Shown here piece after piece: positions 6,669 to 13,431 of a DNA stretch of 64,000 nt; position 1 is the first letter of the stretch, and every line of letters starts with the position of its first letter. Under the pieces are notes generated by a model. It had not been told where the DNA came from and ran no database searches. It worked only from the letters and a program-made list of their open reading frames with translations. The DNA is from Bacteroidota bacterium. Lineage in GTDB: Bacteria; Bacteroidota; Bacteroidia; Cytophagales; Cytophagaceae. The stretch covers positions 62,001-126,000 of the forward strand of contig JAEWYS010000002.1 of NCBI GenBank assembly GCA_023458555.1, in the 5' to 3' direction. The translations under genes and the position numbers were made by a program.

Positions 6669-7514
6669 TTACCTTGAATTGTTTCTTGCTTCGCTTGAAT
6701 CAAAACATTGCTCTATTTTCCTTTCTGCCAGCCCCCGGCCTATTAAGTTGAATGTGTCAAAGTGCCATTCGTGGAGTTGCTGGATAAGTTTCAATTGATT
6801 TAAATCATGACAATGAGTCATTGAGTCTCCTTCTTCGCTGACAATAAATGAGTTGTAGTAATTGTTATATTCTAGGCAAACAGAGCCATAGGTATATTCA
6901 GGCTCACATCCTCCGGTATCTCCACGGCCTACAAAATAATGCCGGTATACATGATCGCCTTCAAATACTCTTTCTGGGAAAATATAATTTCCACCGAAAT
7001 TAATTTCCGCTAAAAAAGCAAGAGGCACAAACTTCTCCCCGTTATGCTCTATTCCCTTGATTAAATCGGAAAGAGGACGGAGAAGGAGTTTGACATCTGC
7101 CAACCTAAATTCCTCTTCCTGTCCTATATTAACAGTTTCTGTTTCTGTACAAAATGACACAACTCGTGACTGTCCGTACGGTGTCTTAACCTCTGCCTTA
7201 TACGGCAGGTAGGCGCATAGCTCATGAGGTTGTATTTGACCGATCATGACACTATTGCTATCTGGTTTATTATCATACTCACTCCATACTGACATATACT
7301 CTTCCGGAGTAGTTTCTCTGTTGTATACAAGCAATTCATCAGTTTCATTACCTCTATGCTTGAAGTTCTGTCTGGAAACGAAAAGGGCTACTTTTTCAAG
7401 CTTTAATCCGGAACTGTTGTCTTTAAATTCACTATAAGCAGAATATGAGGTATTGCTCTGTATCTCTATCCATGCAGTCGTAATCCATCCGCTTTTATAA
7501 TCTGTACTTTTCAT
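6669..7514 (-). CDS. Unknown phage protein (281 aa)
   Basis: 281 residues (MKSTDYKSGWITTAWIEI). The middle is rich in aromatic and acidic residues (NFGGNYIFPERVFEGDHVY; GRGDTGGCEPEYTYGS), and there is a HEWHF motif near the end. No catalytic signature is assigned. The ATG overlaps the stop of the small frame-disrupted gene upstream by ATGA. Proteins of this size and position are common in accessory regions of Bacteroidota phages, but I cannot name a family. Confidence 0.5.
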   Translation of the reverse strand: MKSTDYKSGWITTAWIEIQSNTSYSAYSEFKDNSSGLKLEKVALFVSRQNFKHRGNETDELLVYNRETTPEEYMSVWSEYDNKPDSNSVMIGQIQPHELCAYLPYKAEVKTPYGQSRVVSFCTETETVNIGQEEEFRLADVKLLLRPLSDLIKGIEHNGEKFVPLAFLAEINFGGNYIFPERVFEGDHVYRHYFVGRGDTGGCEPEYTYGSVCLEYNNYYNSFIVSEEGDSMTHCHDLNQLKLIQQLHEWHFDTFNLIGRGLAERKIEQCFDSSEARNNSR

Positions 7515-7772
7515 AACTCTGTTGCTTCTTTAATTAGTTGTTCGATTTCATCCTCACACTCTTGGGCTAAGGTTGTATAATCGTCAAATTCACTCCCTGC
7601 TGTGCAATCAGGATGAGCCATAATAGAGCCTTTTATCCTGGATAGTTCAATCTTTACCCTTTTCAACATGCTAAGCATCTCAGGGGCTTTTGAAATTAGC
7701 TGGGCGTTGGCTCTGGATTCTTCTGTGCTTCCTGAAAGATGAATTAGCTTGTCATTGGTACTTAGACTCCAT
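7511..7772 (-). pseudogene. Ea22-like small phage protein without an in-frame start
   Basis: The frame ending in TGA at 7511-7513 (ATGA overlap with the next gene) encodes ESRANAQLISKAPEMLSML, close to the NAxLIxxAPExLxxL motif of Ea22-like phage proteins, preceded by TWSLSTNDKLIHLSG. That frame has no ATG, GTG or TTG between an upstream TGA and the motif. The ATG at 7772 has a good Shine-Dalgarno (AGGAGAAAGAGAC) but reads six codons to TGA; a +1 shift would join it to the body. Possibilities are a real frameshift, a sequencing error, or translation by shifting from the 7762-7980 frame (-1). An internal start at EMLSML would give only about 55 residues. Confidence 0.55.
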
Positions 7773-7980
7773 GTCTCTTTCTCCTCTCTTCTATCATGGC
7801 CTCAGCAAGGTCGTAAGAATACTTAGCTATATCCTTATAATTCCCTCTTGCTTCAAACGCCTGCATTGCCAGTCCGGCAAAATGATCGAGCATAGATAAT
7901 TCTGCATGCTTTGACATAGAATCCGTAAGTTCATCGAAAAAGTTGTTTTCTTTTGTGGGTAATTTTTCTTTTGGTGTCAT
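7762..7980 (-). CDS. Small conserved phage protein (72 aa)
   Basis: 72 residues. The pattern DHFAGLAMQAFEARGNYKDI then YDLAEAMIEERRKR is a type often seen in phages (two helices, FAxxAMQ...G.Y...A...YxxADAMLxxR). Function is unknown, even where conserved. Its end overlaps the start region of the Ea22-like remnant. The DNA just upstream (7985-8032) duplicates the 3' end of the MazG-like gene. Confidence 0.6.
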   Translation of the reverse strand: MTPKEKLPTKENNFFDELTDSMSKHAELSMLDHFAGLAMQAFEARGNYKDIAKYSYDLAEAMIEERRKRHGV

Positions 7981-7984
7981 ATGT

Positions 7985-8032
7985 TTAAGTGTGATTTAAG
8001 TTTTGATATTAAATTATTGCCGGTTCCGGTTT
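7985..8032 (-). repeat. Partial duplicate of MazG-like gene 3' end
   Basis: 48 bp similar to 8868-8915 (about seven differences). In the matching frame it reads TGTGNNLISKLKSHL, versus TGTGNNLITRLKSHLI at the end of the intact gene. It sits immediately before the gene at 7762-7980. Confidence 0.75.
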
Positions 8033-8116
8033 AAAATAGTAGGTGAATAGATTAGCCTCCCCGTCAATGTGAGCGAATGAAACTATTTGTTTGCTATGTA
8101 TTATGTGAATGTTCAT
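8009..8116 (-). CDS. Possible 35-aa phage peptide
   Basis: ATG at 8116 to TAA at 8009. It starts MNIHIIHSKQIVSFAHIDG and ends YYFKPEPAII. It fills the only otherwise empty stretch between two duplicated fragments, and its 3' part overlaps the 7985-8032 repeat in another frame. There is no clear ribosome binding site. Listed because the residue composition looks protein-like, but it may be chance. Confidence 0.3.
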   Translation of the reverse strand: MNIHIIHSKQIVSFAHIDGEANLFTYYFKPEPAII

Positions 8117-8210
8117 TAACTGATTATTTAATAATAATACCCCCGAGTACAACGGTAAGTCTTTCATTCGGTATATCATACCGCTTTAAGGCTCTATCTA
8201 CAGAGCCATT
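8115..8210 (-). repeat. Duplicated 3' end of the gene at 8561-8860
   Basis: 96 bp matching 8552-8647 with four differences; the first 69 bp are identical. On the minus strand it encodes the C-terminal part of the 99-residue protein (RYDIPNERLTVVLGGIIIK and stop) with no start. It is a truncated remnant. Confidence 0.85.
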
Positions 8211-8534
8211 TCAACACCTCTCAAAATCATAAGGAACTTCAAAGTCTACCCAGTTTTCACTTCCTCTTGGAATGACCGTTGAACACATTGTGCAGTATTC
8301 AATTCCATAGTCTTCGTTAAAGTTATCGTCAATTCCTTGCAAATTACCATAGGCATCAACAGTCGCTTCAAACGAACGTGTGGCGTGAATGTCGTAATAC
8401 GCCTTTAACTCTGAATTTGGATTATCCTTTATGGAGATTGCACAATTACGACAAACGCCTTCTTCTTCCCAACCTCCATCAGATTTGCGTGCAGTCCTGT
8501 ACAAATCCGAAGAAACAGCATATAACATAGTCAT
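8211..8534 (-). CDS. Small phage protein with two CxxC motifs
   Basis: 107 residues. CRNC (about residues 28-31) and CTMC (about 82-85) could bind one zinc ion as a split zinc ribbon. The rest is acidic with no other motif. The gene lies exactly between two copies of the 3' end of the 8561-8860 gene, and its stop abuts the truncated copy, which suggests a cassette inserted by recombination at that repeat. ATG codons at 8534 and 8528 are both possible starts. Confidence 0.55.
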   Translation of the reverse strand: MTMLYAVSSDLYRTARKSDGGWEEEGVCRNCAISIKDNPNSELKAYYDIHATRSFEATVDAYGNLQGIDDNFNEDYGIEYCTMCSTVIPRGSENWVDFEVPYDFERC

Positions 8535-8551
8535 ACCATGCTTGCGTTTTA

Positions 8552-8647
8552 ATTAACTGATTATTTAATAATAATACCCCCGAGTACAACGGTAAGTCTT
8601 TCATTCGGTATATCATACCGGTTCAATGCTCTCTCTACAGAGCCATT
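8552..8647 (-). repeat. Direct repeat, copy inside the intact 99-aa gene
   Basis: Partner of 8115-8210. It contains the last 24 or so codons and stop of the gene at 8561-8860. Confidence 0.85.
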
Positions 8648-8860
8648 TGAACAGCAATCTTTTACAGGATTTATATAGGGCTTCCCGTAGTTGTTTGAGA
8701 GTTTTCTAAGATCAATTTTGTCACTCTGCATATACAATGTAACATACACAGGGTGCACATCTATAACTTTTGCTAGAAACACCTGATGCTTGCCTTTAAA
8801 TATCCACGTTTCGCCATTTTTTTGGAAACCTAAATCAATAAGCGTTTTCTCGTTCTGCAT
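8561..8860 (-). CDS. Unknown phage protein (99 aa)
   Basis: 99 residues starting MQNEKTLIDLGFQKNGETWI. It looks like a compact beta-rich domain with a hydrophobic end (TVVLGGIIIK). Family not recognised. It starts 2 nt after the stop of the MazG-like gene, so it is co-transcribed. Its 3' end is duplicated at 8115-8210. Confidence 0.5.
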   Translation of the reverse strand: MQNEKTLIDLGFQKNGETWIFKGKHQVFLAKVIDVHPVYVTLYMQSDKIDLRKLSNNYGKPYINPVKDCCSNGSVERALNRYDIPNERLTVVLGGIIIK

Positions 8861-8862
8861 GA

Positions 8863-9444
8863 TTAGATTAAGTGTGATTTAAGTCTTGTGATTAGATTGT
8901 TACCGGTTCCGGTTTCTCCGAACTTCTCTGAAAGGTATTCTAGCTGTAGTAAGCACTCCTGAAGGAGTTCGTTGTCTGCTCCTGATTTCTCCGGCTCTTC
9001 GTCCTTTACAAAACACCCATCCACCATACGACCGGTGCGGGATTTGATAGTATTGTATGAGTGTTCGAGGCAGTCAAGGAAGCTAAGGTCACAAGAACAA
9101 GCAAGAATCATTACATCATTAACCCTTAATCGAGTACATATTCTATTCATTAGAATATCATTAATCTCAACTGGCGTAGGCTCATAATTTTCTCCTATAG
9201 ATTGAATAATCCCTGTAGGTGTTAAGCCAGTAATTAATCTGTAATTGATTACAGCTATACCGATATCTCCTATGGCGTCTTTCATGCCCTCACGGTCAAC
9301 CCGAAGATAAGCCCGGCAGAATTCCCCGACCTCTTCTCTTATTTTAAGCGACTGTTTCCCCAGATCGCCTTTATCCAGTAATCCCCAGCTCTTAGATAAG
9401 GACCGGATGTTTTTAATTAGTTCTATTAGGTTATTTCCTTCCAT
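8863..9444 (-). CDS. MazG-like NTP pyrophosphohydrolase family protein
   Basis: 193 residues. The N-terminal half has the MazG/all-alpha NTP-PPase signature: REEVGEF (residues 36-42, giving E37, E38 and E41) and a second metal-binding segment KDAIGDIGIAV (D56 and D60). Such enzymes cleave NTPs to NMP and pyrophosphate, and phage versions may clear alarmones or modified nucleotides. The C-terminal part, including CFVKDEEPEKSGADNELL, is unassigned and ends TGTGNNLITRLKSHLI, a sequence duplicated upstream of the 7762-7980 gene. Confidence 0.72.
   Translation of the reverse strand: MEGNNLIELIKNIRSLSKSWGLLDKGDLGKQSLKIREEVGEFCRAYLRVDREGMKDAIGDIGIAVINYRLITGLTPTGIIQSIGENYEPTPVEINDILMNRICTRLRVNDVMILACSCDLSFLDCLEHSYNTIKSRTGRMVDGCFVKDEEPEKSGADNELLQECLLQLEYLSEKFGETGTGNNLITRLKSHLI
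8868..8915 (-). repeat. Partner of the 7985-8032 repeat
   Basis: 3' end of the MazG-like gene; about 41 of 48 positions match the copy at 7985-8032. Confidence 0.75.
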
Positions 9445-9449
9445 TACTG

Positions 9450-10178
9450 CTACATTAAGCTTTTATTAAATTCATTTATCGCCATAAAAATTTGATACGC
9501 CACCTGCGGAACTATGGCGTTTCCGTATCCTTGCACCTCATCCACCCATCCGGGTATCCCATCATTACCCGTAAGAAATTCGGGTTTGGGGCCGATAATC
9601 CCGTTTTTATTTTCCACCAGTGCCGTAACTGGTCTAATCTTAGTTTCCCATTGTCTTTGCGCGGCTTGTCTGTTCCCCCTTTCCAATCGTCTTTCAATGG
9701 AGTGGGCAACAAGCCAAACTCTATCCCGCCTATGTGATGCACCACAGAAACTTGCAGGGATAACAAGGGGCGGCCAGCAGGTGTAACCGATGCTTTCCAG
9801 GTCAGCGATCTTTCTGTCGAGAATTCCATTAGAAATTGTTCCGTCAACATTTTCATTAACCACCCATAATGGTTGAGATTCTCGTATTGCTCTGAAAAAG
9901 TGTGGCCATAGGTATAAAGCCCCTTCCATGCCTTCCCGTTTTCCAATTTTACTGCTAACCTGACAGGGGTCTCCTCCGGTAGCAATATCGATCCATCCGG
10001 CATATTGTCGAAAAGATTCAGTTGTAATATCTTCATGCGATATGGAATTAGGAAATCTATACGTTAACCACTCTCTTTTGTCTCTCAGAATTTCACAATG
10101 TGCCACATTGCGCCATCCTGCCCATTCAGCTGCAAGATCAAACCCACCAATGCCAGAAAAGAATGATATGTGATTCAT
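9450..10178 (-). CDS. dcm: DNA cytosine-5 methyltransferase
   Basis: 242 residues with the main m5C methylase motifs in order: FSGIGGFDLA (I, residues 7-16), GDPCQ (IV, 69-73, catalytic Cys72), ENV (VI, 109-111), HRRDRVW (VIII, 149-155) and GYGNAIVPQVA (X) near the end. It uses SAM to methylate cytosine in phage DNA, probably against host restriction. The target-recognition segment between VIII and X is short. A second protein-coding frame (9512-10036) lies wholly inside this gene. No endonuclease neighbour is seen, so it is an orphan phage methylase. Confidence 0.9.
   Translation of the reverse strand: MNHISFFSGIGGFDLAAEWAGWRNVAHCEILRDKREWLTYRFPNSISHEDITTESFRQYAGWIDIATGGDPCQVSSKIGKREGMEGALYLWPHFFRAIRESQPLWVVNENVDGTISNGILDRKIADLESIGYTCWPPLVIPASFCGASHRRDRVWLVAHSIERRLERGNRQAAQRQWETKIRPVTALVENKNGIIGPKPEFLTGNDGIPGWVDEVQGYGNAIVPQVAYQIFMAINEFNKSLM
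9512..10036 (-). CDS. Overprinted protein in a second frame of dcm
   Basis: A 174-residue frame on the same strand as dcm, wholly nested. It is not a random shadow. It carries WKASVTPAGRPL, IEFGLLPTPLKDDWKGG and NPNFLRVMMGYPDGW, the motif order of a protein type I know from phages beside or within m5C methylases (WKxxxTPxGR, GLLPTP, LxPxFVEWMMGxPxGW). An N-terminal QLNLF (residues 5-9) resembles a sliding-clamp-binding motif. Start ATG at 10036; no clear ribosome site. Known copies may be gene-finder products, so translation needs proof. Confidence 0.5.
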   Translation of the reverse strand: MKILQLNLFDNMPDGSILLPEETPVRLAVKLENGKAWKGLYTYGHTFSEQYENLNHYGWLMKMLTEQFLMEFSTERSLTWKASVTPAGRPLLSLQVSVVHHIGGIEFGLLPTPLKDDWKGGTDKPRKDNGKLRLDQLRHWWKIKTGLSAPNPNFLRVMMGYPDGWMRCKDTETP

Positions 10179-10184
10179 TTTTTT

Positions 10185-10442
10185 TTATTCAAATAAGCTA
10201 CCCTGTACAGGGATTCTTTTAATATTAGCTGTTCCCTTTCCAGTTTCTGAATCTTCCGGATCAGTTTGTTTATCACAATCTGTTTCCTCTCTATCTCCGC
10301 TATTATTTCGGTCTGAAAGGTGTCCACATCTTGAATTTTCATTGCTGGTAAAGTTTGGGTACATTTTAAGGAGTTCCGGGTTATTGCATTTCCCCCAACC
10401 TCTTTCTTTCATATTCCAGAACTGGCACTCCCTGCAGATCAT
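10185..10442 (-). CDS. Cys-rich small phage protein with C-terminal QGSLF
   Basis: 85 residues. The N-terminal CRECQFW, KCNNPE and CGHL segments give a possible zinc-binding site with four cysteines. The middle is acidic and disordered (DREETDCDKQTDPEDSETG). The C-terminus IPVQGSLFE resembles the QLxLF clamp-binding peptide. The ATG overlaps the stop of the DnaC-like gene by ATGA. Function unknown. Confidence 0.55.
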   Translation of the reverse strand: MICRECQFWNMKERGWGKCNNPELLKMYPNFTSNENSRCGHLSDRNNSGDREETDCDKQTDPEDSETGKGTANIKRIPVQGSLFE

Positions 10443-11266
10443 TTTCTTTTGTCAACAGAGCTTTCTGGAAAATCAATTGTATTGAACATACCTCGGATAC
10501 GTGAGGCAACTCTATCGCCATAGCAATCCAAAATCTGTTGTTCATTCATATTCGTAGTTGTATGGGTATTGAACATACCCCCGGATGCGTTTTCGTATCG
10601 GCTCTGTACGATCTCTGCCATTACATTCGCCTCATTGCCGTAATTCTTGGCAATAGACTCAGTGCCCAGGTCATCAAAACACACCCCTATTTCTCTTTTA
10701 CCTAGATCGGTAAAAATTGGGCTAAAGAAGCTTTCTATTGAATCATATCCTTTCTTTGAGAACATATGACCTATCTCTCGACAAGTAACTACCATAAAGC
10801 TCTGAGGTGCTATTCTTGCAAATATTTTCATCATGGTCGTTTTACCGCATCCGATGTTGCCATATATCAACAGTCCTTTCTTTAGACTATATCCCATTTT
10901 TTCAAAATCAGGATCTTTAGCGAAATACATTGAGGTAAGTTTGTATATCCGTTCTTCCTCTTTTGTCAGAGCAAAATCTATTATTTCAGATTTTGCAAGC
11001 GATATCGCTTGGTTAAACAGAGCGACAGACGTAATTTGAATCATAGCCGGTTTTTCCTTCAGCCTCTTTGTATATTCAATTTCATTCAGCTTGCACCTTT
11101 TAACCCGCGATGCTTCCCGAAGTGCCGATACAACAGCCGATATTTTTTCCTCTTCGGTTAAAATTGACAGTTCGCTATGAGTTACGGAATCCATATCCTT
11201 TTGCTTTTCCATTGACTTTGCTATCAAGTTGGAAACTGTTTCTGTTTTGTTTGTTCTCTGTTGCAT
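10439..11266 (-). CDS. DnaC/IstB-like AAA+ replication ATPase
   Basis: 275 residues. AAA+ motifs: Walker A GNIGCGKTT (136-144), Walker B CFDD (196-199), sensor I TTTN (236-239) and an arginine segment DRVASRIRG (251-259). It resembles DnaC-type helicase loaders. The N-terminal 80 residues would bind the helicase. It follows the replisome-organiser gene and overlaps it by up to 92 bp; starts at 11212 or 11194 would shorten the overlap. Role inferred: loading the host or phage helicase at the phage origin. Confidence 0.85.
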   Translation of the reverse strand: MQQRTNKTETVSNLIAKSMEKQKDMDSVTHSELSILTEEEKISAVVSALREASRVKRCKLNEIEYTKRLKEKPAMIQITSVALFNQAISLAKSEIIDFALTKEEERIYKLTSMYFAKDPDFEKMGYSLKKGLLIYGNIGCGKTTMMKIFARIAPQSFMVVTCREIGHMFSKKGYDSIESFFSPIFTDLGKREIGVCFDDLGTESIAKNYGNEANVMAEIVQSRYENASGGMFNTHTTTNMNEQQILDCYGDRVASRIRGMFNTIDFPESSVDKRK

Positions 11267-11936
11267 CTTTGATCCTTTGATTCTTTTCTTCTAATTCCTT
11301 TAGTTTTCTGGCAAATGAGTTTTTGAAATGGTCCCGATCCTTGAATGATTGAAAGGCTTTTTCAAGAAGAAATTCTTTTGCCGCAGCGCTTAAATTTGCA
11401 TGCGGGAATAATTCTTGCCAGTTCGGAAGCTGAATTTTGAAATTGGATTCAAGGTATTCAGGAATGTCAAAAACCTGCACCCCGGCAATGGAAATATAAT
11501 TTGCTTCGGAAGTGTTGTTTTCCCCCACACCCCCTTTCTTAATTTCATTTCTATTTTCATTATCATTTTCATTTTCCATATGTTGAACATATGTTTTATC
11601 ATATGTTGAATCATGTGATTTTGATATATTTGTTTTATCTTCATCACATGATTTAGATTTCCGGTTTTTAGAACGGCTTTCAGAGTATTTTTTCCTTTTA
11701 TCGGATTCATCTTTCATCCTCTTGTTGAAAAAAATATCTCCCTCCTTTTCAAATTTTGAAAAGATATCTTCATCATATCCGCCACATATCTTTATCATAT
11801 CTTTTTCATACAAGAAACCTTTTTGATGTTGCAGACATAAAAGCCGAATGTATTGCCCAACTTGTTCATCGGACATTAGCATTGTGCCACTGAGGAAATC
11901 TGATGTATAAAATAGAACAGCCGGGTCTTTTGCCAT
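11175..11936 (-). CDS. Phage replisome organiser (DUF1376-like N-terminus)
   Basis: 253 residues. The start, MAKDPAVLFYTSDFLSGTML, is typical of phage replication proteins with a DUF1376-like winged-helix domain (FY..DFL.GT..M..E..G.YI.LL). A low-complexity charged linker (about residues 75-135) leads to a C-terminal helical region (FLLEKAFQSFKDRDHFKNSF) resembling DnaD-type tails. It would bind origin DNA and recruit the DnaC-like ATPase encoded next. An iteron-like origin within the linker coding DNA is possible but not resolved by eye. Confidence 0.72.
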   Translation of the reverse strand: MAKDPAVLFYTSDFLSGTMLMSDEQVGQYIRLLCLQHQKGFLYEKDMIKICGGYDEDIFSKFEKEGDIFFNKRMKDESDKRKKYSESRSKNRKSKSCDEDKTNISKSHDSTYDKTYVQHMENENDNENRNEIKKGGVGENNTSEANYISIAGVQVFDIPEYLESNFKIQLPNWQELFPHANLSAAAKEFLLEKAFQSFKDRDHFKNSFARKLKELEEKNQRIKDATENKQNRNSFQLDSKVNGKAKGYGFRNS

Positions 11937-11946
11937 TATTTAATAA

Positions 11947-12525
11947 TTATGCTGCATCAAACAATTCCAGCTGTCCATTGGAAGCGGATTTACCTTCGAT
12001 AATAAACAGATTTACTTCATTTATTACGTTGTCAATCGCCCATCTAAGCTGATCAAGATAATCATATACACCCTCGTCAAATTCACCAGGAATGAACTTT
12101 TGAAAAGGTGTGTTGATGTTCAAAATCTTTTGACTTTTCAGAACCTTGCGGCCGGTTAAAACCACACCCTCATGATCGCCTTCACCGCCTATTGTAAAAC
12201 CAGTCACAAGGAAAGATTTCAAATATTCGTGATCAGCAGATTCAGGAAGCTGTACAAAATCATGTATGCTGTCCTCTAATTCCAAATCGTATGGATCAAC
12301 TAGTTCACAAATAAAGGCCAGATGTATGTTTAAAATTTTGAATGCCTTTTCCAGATCCGGATGAACATGCCGTTCTGATTTGAGCGAAACTTCATCTTTA
12401 AAACATTCGATTATCGCTCCTGAATCGTCCTGTATTTCAGTTCTCTTTTCATACTCAACTTCTAATTTTGAAGCGTCTTTCAATTTCACCTTGTGAATTG
12501 AAAGAGATACAATATTTTTGTTCAT
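11947..12525 (-). CDS. Unknown phage protein ending in QLELF
   Basis: 192 residues starting MNKNIVSLSIHKVKLKDASK; acidic and probably all-soluble. A family of this kind recurs upstream of replication genes in phages, but I know no function. The last residues, GQLELFDAA, match the QLxLF beta-clamp-binding consensus well and lie in a flexible tail, where such motifs work. It may therefore act at the replication fork. Confidence 0.55.
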   Translation of the reverse strand: MNKNIVSLSIHKVKLKDASKLEVEYEKRTEIQDDSGAIIECFKDEVSLKSERHVHPDLEKAFKILNIHLAFICELVDPYDLELEDSIHDFVQLPESADHEYLKSFLVTGFTIGGEGDHEGVVLTGRKVLKSQKILNINTPFQKFIPGEFDEGVYDYLDQLRWAIDNVINEVNLFIIEGKSASNGQLELFDAA

Positions 12526-12539
12526 GATTCGTTTTTATG

Positions 12540-12848
12540 TCAAAAACTATCATCATCTCCGCCCTCAGACAATAGTTTCTTGTCAATGAATTTATTTACA
12601 TCCCACTGATCAATTGGCTTTACTGAGATATTTTCAGCCATATATTTTGCGACTTCTTCCGTTACCGGATTGATTGCGTAGATAGCTGAAGATCCTAAGA
12701 ACCTTGTAAAAGCGGGGTTATGCTTTGTTTCAGGAACATCGACCCTTAGCATGTTGCTTCCGGCAATATTCTGTTCCGAACACTTACCGCATATTCGGGC
12801 ATGGCCGAACAATTCGACAATAGCCCATGATTCAAATTGCTTTTCCAT
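12540..12848 (-). CDS. Conserved phage protein (102 aa), function unknown
   Basis: 102 residues. The features ESWAIVELFGHARICGK, DVPETKHNPAFTRFLGSSAI and YAINPVTEEVAKYMAEN recur in a protein family found in many bacteria and phages. Some members have been labelled acetyltransferase without motif support. A beta-rich N-terminal domain with two cysteines (CGKC) is likely. It lies in the replication operon, 14 nt upstream of the 192-residue protein gene. Confidence 0.6.
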   Translation of the reverse strand: MEKQFESWAIVELFGHARICGKCSEQNIAGSNMLRVDVPETKHNPAFTRFLGSSAIYAINPVTEEVAKYMAENISVKPIDQWDVNKFIDKKLLSEGGDDDSF

Positions 12849-12852
12849 TTTA

Positions 12853-13026
12853 TTATTGATTTATAAATACCTTTTCAATAGAGTATTGACCTGACGGCTG
12901 TTGTTTTATGCAATCTTCAGCCTCCTGATAAGATTTAAATGTACCAAGTCCTGTAGGAAGCCATATTTGATTCTCATTAAGATCAAGGCCAGCTACACAG
13001 ATGTAGTATTCAACTGTTGTTTCCAT
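12853..13026 (-). CDS. Small phage protein (57 aa)
   Basis: ATG at 13026, TAA at 12853. Starts METTVEYYICVAGLDL, has GLGTFKSYQEAEDCIKQQ and ends EKVFINQ, consistent with a small alpha/beta fold. The stop is 4 nt before the ATG of the next gene, which supports it as a real operon member. It begins just after the class II tRNA-like element. No function known. Confidence 0.6.
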   Translation of the reverse strand: METTVEYYICVAGLDLNENQIWLPTGLGTFKSYQEAEDCIKQQPSGQYSIEKVFINQ

Positions 13027-13046
13027 GTTTTTTTAGATAAAATTAT

Positions 13047-13151
13047 TGGTGACAGAGGCAGGAATCGAACCTGCATGGTGTGTTACTGTTCCGGATTTCA
13101 CACACCCACCTTCTGTGTCTGGCTGCGTACTACCAATTCCGCCACCCTGTC
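13047..13151 (-). tRNA. Class II tRNA-like element with unreadable anticodon arm
   Basis: The minus strand folds as a 7-bp acceptor (GACAGGG/CTCTGTC, one G-U), a 3-bp D-stem with a GAATTGGTAG loop, a 7-bp long variable arm, a perfect T-arm (GCAGG/CCTGC, TTCGATT loop), and an encoded A-CCA end. D-loop and variable arm look like tRNA-Leu. The 18 nt where the anticodon arm should be do not form a 5-bp stem with a 7-nt loop; the best pairings leave 9-11 nt loops and no U33. No amino acid can be assigned. Confidence 0.6.
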
Positions 13152-13332
13152 AAATTGCCCCTTCTGGATCTTTACCAGCCTTCTAATTATACCTTGCACC
13201 TCCGGTTAAGGTCAGTGCGGAGTTTTATTGCTTCGGGGCTTATGTTACACAAATAGCAGCTACGCCTGATTCTGTTTATAAAATCGCCTGCCAGTGATCT
13301 TTTACTTATCAAACAAGCCTCTATTTTATGTG
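13152..13332. other. Gap between the two tRNA-like elements
   Basis: No convincing gene. A 41-codon TTG-initiated frame with a CYLC motif exists on the minus strand (13187-13312) but lacks a ribosome site. No third cloverleaf is visible. Confidence 0.4.
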
Positions 13333-13378
13333 CGGCATAGGTCCGATTCGAACGGACAATACACCAAATTACTATGCC
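13333..13378 (-). tRNA. tRNA-like minihelix (acceptor plus T-arm only)
   Basis: Acceptor GGCATAG/CTATGCC (7 bp perfect) encloses a 14-nt linker and a perfect T-arm (GTCCG, TTCGAAT loop, CGGAC), 46 nt in all. There is no room for D- and anticodon arms and no encoded CCA. Immediately upstream (13383-13402) another hairpin has the same stem GTCCG/CGGAC. It could be a deleted tRNA relic, a tRNA mimic, or part of a permuted structure. Confidence 0.45.
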
Positions 13379-13431
13379 TTGTGTCCGCTACTTTCCCGGA
13401 CTGGTCCACTTTTCAAATCATGTTTTCTTTT

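Noticed and set aside
13187..13312. 41-codon frame with CYLC motif between the tRNA-like elements
   Set aside because: TTG start, no ribosome binding site, no overlap or coupling with neighbours; could be chance.
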